Positions 60,109 to 64,000 of a stretch of DNA of 64,000 nucleotides are shown piece after piece. Source of the DNA: Lepidurus packardi (Eukaryota; Arthropoda; Branchiopoda; Notostraca; Triopsidae); contig JAKZAN010000122.1 of the NCBI GenBank assembly GCA_023053545.1, forward strand, positions 1 to 64,000. The letters are read 5' to 3'. Position numbers and translations under genes: made by a program. The notes under the pieces were generated by a model that was not told the DNA's origin, searched no databases, and worked only from the letters and a program-made list of their open reading frames with translations. Within the stretch, counting starts at the first letter, position 1. The number at the start of each line of letters is the position of its first letter.

Positions 60109-61328
60109 ATGATTCCCGAAAGGTCACGCGACTCCAGAAACCTGATAGTCATCGACGAGGATGAGCATGACCTGGCCGCACGCAAGAAGGCTATGGTCGA
60201 GGTAACTGCCTATCCCTCTCAGCCTTATAGACGAAAATACGAGAAATCAAACAAAAGCAAGCAGAACTATCTTCAGACGCAACCAAGAACAGAGCACTCA
60301 GCCAGAAACTCGTGACCTACGACTCCCGATAATAATAGAAGCTGAAGAGCCAGATATCCGAGTACTTCGGACAGTACATCAACCTCCAAGGCCACTTCTG
60401 TCCTCCATTGGAACCCGAACCCACTGCAGCATTCTAATTATGTTAAGAGGCTCTGGTCGTCCACGGCGTCGACTTCATGAGCACCAAGCGAGTCTTCAAG
60501 TATTTCGCCTACTTCGACCCCACCCATATCGCTTGGGCCGACGAAAGCAACTGCATTCTTCGCTTTAAAGACTATCTCATCTGCAAAAAGGCTCTTCTAG
60601 ACAATAAAAAAGAGAGACCTTCACAATACCTTAGTGACACTCAGCTCAAACACTTCACAGTAGAGCCGGCTAAGTGGCATGCTCTTGACGAGTACTATGA
60701 GTTGGGATTCCCCCAGTAATTGAATGCAAGGTACGCATTAAAGAGCGAGTTAGAAAAGTATGTGGAACACATGGACAATAACATTACGACACGGTCAGGG
60801 TCGATGTTTAGCCTATATGAGACTGTGAAGCAACGGTTCTTGCTGGAGTTTGTGCAGGTACCGGCAGAACGCGAACCCATGCATACGCAGTACCTATATC
60901 GAAAATCCCCTTCATCAGGCTTCCAAAACTCCAGGAGCAATTTTAAAAGACCTGTCCGCTAAACTGTCCCGATACTGCCTCCCTCTCATTACCAGGAAGT
61001 CGACTCCAGAGAAAACTACTCCTTTGATAGGAACTCACGAATCAAAGAGGAGATCGATAATGACGACGACGATGAGAATCTCAGCAACATGTCATTCATG
61101 GAGAGGTTCCAGAAGATGACTCTGGATGAACGCAACAGGCTGATGGACCAGGAGCTGAGCTTCCAAAAAGATAAGAGTCAGGCCGCAGGACAGCAAAGAA
61201 ATATGGAAGAGCCTAGCATGGAAATGGAGAGGAGCTTCGCACAGAGATAGACCCGGGTCAAGTAGGAGACGAACGTGCAGAACTTGAGCTTCAGCAGAGG
61301 AGAAATCATAGTGCTGGACTAGTAGTGA
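60109..61328 (+). CDS. NCBP3-like nuclear cap-binding protein, 396 aa
   Basis: Exons 60109-60201 and 60231-61328 around a 29 nt intron (GTAACT to CTTATAG). The centre (about 115-170) matches the NCBP3 RRM-like core: ALVVHGVDFMSTKRVFKYF, then THIAWADESNCILRF and a KKAL helix. This parallels human LYGVDEMSTQDVFSYF followed by IEWLDDTSCNVVW. NCBP3 joins the cap-binding complex in mRNA export under stress. The C-terminal 200 residues carry Arg- and Asp-rich runs, with an acidic stretch near 285 and Glu/Met/Gln-rich helices. Because of the Glu code, many acidic positions would appear as stops in a default reading. Confidence 0.8.
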
Positions 61329-61438
61329 GGGATGATAGATTTAGCATTACCTTGGCTTAGGAATGAATTCAGGCAGACTATTTTTGTTAATTAGTCATTT
61401 GTTTTTAGTTATACTAGTTGTGGTAGGTGAGCTTTAAA

Positions 61439-62487
61439 ATGGACATCGACAAATACATTGAAGACATCAGGGCACTCAAGTGTCTCGAGGAGACCATCGT
61501 CAAGCAGATCTGCAAAAAGGTCAAGGAGATCCTCATCGAGGAGTCCAACCTCCAGAACGTCCACGCGCCTGTCACTGTCTGCGGTGACATCCACGGTCAG
61601 TTCTACGATTTCATGAAGATATTTGATGAAGGTAACCAGTTCTGTCTATATCCCTTGGCACTCTCTACTCTCTGCTTACGCAGCCGGACAACTCCCCGAC
61701 ACCAGCTACATCTTCATCGGAGACTTCGTCGACAGGGGCTACAACTCGGTAGAAACCCTCATGCTACTCCTACTTTTCAAAATCAAACATCCCGACCGCA
61801 TCACACTACTCAGAGGCAACCACGAGTCTAGGTACACACGACCCCTTACTCAATTCTCCCCTCCATAATCATGTCCGTAGGCAAATATCTTCCATGTACG
61901 GTTTCTACGAAGAGGTCAGTCGCAAGTACGGCAACGCCAACGTCTGGAAGTACTGCAACGATGTATTTGACTACCTTCCTCTCGCCGCCCTTATCGATAG
62001 TACCCCCCCACAATAACCCAACTGACCCCACTTAGATGAAATACTTTGTGTACACGGTGGACTTTCTCCTGACATCAGAGCCGTCGACCAGATTCGTGAA
62101 ATCGATCGTAAAGCTTAAATCCCAACGGAGGGTCCTTTCTGTGACCTGATGTGGTCAGACCCTGAGGAAATCGACACCTGGGCCCAGAACCAGCGAGGCG
62201 CAGGATGGTTGTTCGGCGAGAAAGTAGCCGATGACTTCTGCAGGTTCAACGGAATTAAACTTATTGCAAGAGCACATCAGTTGGTCCAGGATGGTTACCA
62301 AGAATGGTTCAGAAACAAGAACCTGGTGACAATCTGGTCAGCCCCTAACTATTGCTACCGCTGCAACAACTTGGCATCCTTTATGAAGGTGGATTAGCAC
62401 GTGAACTACAGCTTCCAGATCTTCAAGGAAGACGAACGCAGCAGGTCCAGCAAGAACTACAAACAGGTGATGCCGTACTTTTTATGA
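61439..62487 (+). CDS. PP4-type Ser/Thr protein phosphatase catalytic subunit, 303 aa
   Basis: Four exons: 61439-61631, 61684-61831, 61881-61999 and 62036-62487; introns of 52, 49 and 36 nt. The metallophosphatase core is complete: [27 protein letters not shown] (across a splice), [10 protein letters not shown] and SAPNYCYRC. It ends in the methylatable PYFL tail. The [11 protein letters not shown] segment and [14 protein letters not shown] match PP4c better than PP6c or PP2Ac. The Glu in KAEIP is TAA (62116-62118) and one near the C-terminus is TAG (62395-62397), both at conserved acidic sites. Length equals human PP4c (307). Confidence 0.94.
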
Positions 62488-62812
62488 GAGTACTGATAAG
62501 TATTTTTGGACTATTTTCCGAGGTCCATACATACATACACATCATTGGGGTATGATTTAATGCTGGGGGTTGGAGGTCTGTAAGATTTGAGTGGAGCCAT
62601 TAGCGACGTGTACATGAGTTGGAATGTGGCATTTAATGATCAAATTTGGCCAGTTATGTGGAACTTTTCTCAAACCGTACATCAAATGATATGTTAGCAT
62701 ATTGTCAATGTTATCAGCAATCTTCAGATGGACTTGTCCCCCCTTTTAAACCGGCTTCTATTTGTAATGAGCTATATAAGTCAAAGCATATCTACCAGAA
62801 CTTACATTACGA
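62488..62812. other. Spacer between phosphatase and AdSS genes
   Basis: A/T-rich; probably the 3' end of the phosphatase gene and the promoter of the next. No gene seen. Confidence 0.5.
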
Positions 62813-64000
62813 ATGTCGATTCAAAGGTGCATCAACGGCCTCAACAGTAAATTTACCGTCGTGCTAGGAGCCCAGTGGGGTGATGAAGGTAAAGGAAAAC
62901 TTGTCGATATCCTCTCTCCTAAGTACGACATCTGCGCAAGATTCAACGGAGGTGCCAATGCTGGCCATACTGTCGTCAAGAAAGGCGTCAAGTATGCCCT
63001 CCATCTCCTTCCTTGTGGTCTCCTCACTGACCGCGCAGTGAACGTCATTGGAAACGGCACTGTCGTTCATCTTCCTACTCTTTTCAAGGAACTGGATCAG
63101 CTTACCACAAATGGAATCAACTACTCGAATAGGCTCTTCCTGTCCGATCGTGCCCACTTGGTAACTTCATACCAGATCGCAGAAGACGAAAGACTGGAAA
63201 GAACTCAGAATCTCGGAACAACTAAGAGAGGCATCGGACCCACCTACTCAGCCAAGATTAACAGATTCGGTCTGCGTGTTGGGGATCTGCAGGATTGGAA
63301 TATCTTCACTTAGAAATACAATCGCATGGCAAGCTTCTACCCCGGCTCCCAGGCTCAAAGTGATCTTGACAAAATTAGACCTCTAAGGGACAAGCTCCTG
63401 AGCTCTAACATGATCATCGACAGCGTCTACTGGCTCAACCAACAAATTGCTCAAGGAAAGTCAGTCATGGCTGAAGGTGCCAACGCAGGACTTCTCGATA
63501 TCGACCTGGGAACCTATCCCTATGTCACTTCATCGTCTACTGCTGTCGGAGGTGTCTGCACAGGGTTGGGAGTGCCTCCTAACAAAATCTAGACTGTTAT
63601 TGGAGTCGCTAAAGCTTATTGCACAAGAGTGGGTGAGGGACCTTTCCCTACTGAACTACACGATGCAGTGGGCGAGGCGATCCGCGCAAAGGGCCGCGAA
63701 TTCGGAACCACCACAGGCCGACCTCGTCGTTGTGGTTGGTTAGATATCCCAATTCTCCGTTACACCCATATGATCAACGGCTACTCGTCATTCAATGTGA
63801 CGAAAATGGATATACTGGACGAGTTATCGGAAATCAAAGTGGCAGTGGGATACAGAATCAATGGTAAGGTGGTGGATGTGTTCCCCAGTTCATTGGATTC
63901 CCTGAAGAACGCAGAGGTGATCTACGAGACACTGCCTGGCTGGAAGAGTGACACCTCCAAGATCAGAAGCAGAGAGTCGCTACCGAAGAATGCTGAAGCC
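62813..64000 (+). CDS. AdSS: Adenylosuccinate synthetase, N-terminal 396 residues (runs off the window)
   Basis: ATG 62813 opens an uninterrupted frame to the right edge. Hallmarks: [16 protein letters not shown] with the P-loop, [67 protein letters not shown] and [17 protein letters not shown]. The Glu in PPNKIETVIGV is encoded by TAG. The enzyme joins IMP and aspartate with GTP to form adenylosuccinate, the first step from IMP to AMP. Only about 30-40 C-terminal residues are missing. No intron in 1.2 kb. Confidence 0.97.

Overview
The window is the left end of a ciliate macronuclear chromosome. It opens with 110 bases of CCCCAA telomere repeat, and the rest is densely packed, mostly non-overlapping protein genes on both strands with short GT-AG introns (clear ones run from 28 to about 106 nt). 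TAA and TAG are sense codons and only TGA ends genes. At conserved positions TAA and TAG sit where families require glutamate: the APE motif and the FGE cyclic-nucleotide cassette of a PKG-like kinase, the Glu after GCVLY in a NEK kinase, two conserved Glu of a PP4-type phosphatase, and Glu positions in adenylosuccinate synthetase and IFT140. That is the peritrich ciliate code (UAA/UAG = Glu) rather than the Gln code of most ciliates. With the CCCCAA telomere this points to a peritrich oligohymenophorean (Vorticella/Epistylis/Zoothamnium type). The species cannot be named from the sequence.

Layout. 0-7 kb: telomere, a telomere-proximal hypothetical gene starting about 145 bp from the repeat, three unrecognised small or coiled-coil genes, and most of the sparse sequence in the window. 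7-18 kb: signalling genes (NEK kinase, PHO80-like cyclin, TBC Rab-GAP, PKG-like kinase) mixed with unknowns. 18-36 kb: Vps34 PI3-kinase, an ACP-like protein, a Snu23-like splicing factor, IFT140, an Eaf6-type chromatin subunit, a TTLL tubulin ligase, a zinc-finger protein and coiled-coil genes. 36-48 kb: a 1562-codon CHAT-like/NB-ARC-like STAND protein, the axonemal dynein light intermediate chain (p28/DNALI1), a kynurenine-type aminotransferase, a 1025-residue HSP90-fold (sacsin/NOV-class) ATPase, and a tRNA-Pro(UGG). 49-64 kb: an SCP/FCP-type phosphatase, a mitochondrial membrane protein, a CFAP97-family protein, an SK-like potassium channel, two genes carrying clusters of single-base frameshifts, a Rab GTPase, an NCBP3-like protein, a PP4-type phosphatase and the 5' 396 codons of adenylosuccinate synthetase.

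Several genes serve cilia (IFT140, DNALI1, CFAP97, TTLL, possibly NEK), fitting a ciliated cell, but eukaryotic gene order here gives no operon logic. The most unusual items are the non-standard code, the giant STAND protein with a degenerate caspase-like domain and a Cys/His-rich linker, the nearby sacsin-class ATPase, and a locus at 56.3-57.7 kb whose frame is repaired about eight times by removing one base from a homopolymer.

All gene models were read by eye under the TAA/TAG = Glu code. Splice sites were chosen for GT-AG ends plus frame continuity, and no database search was possible.
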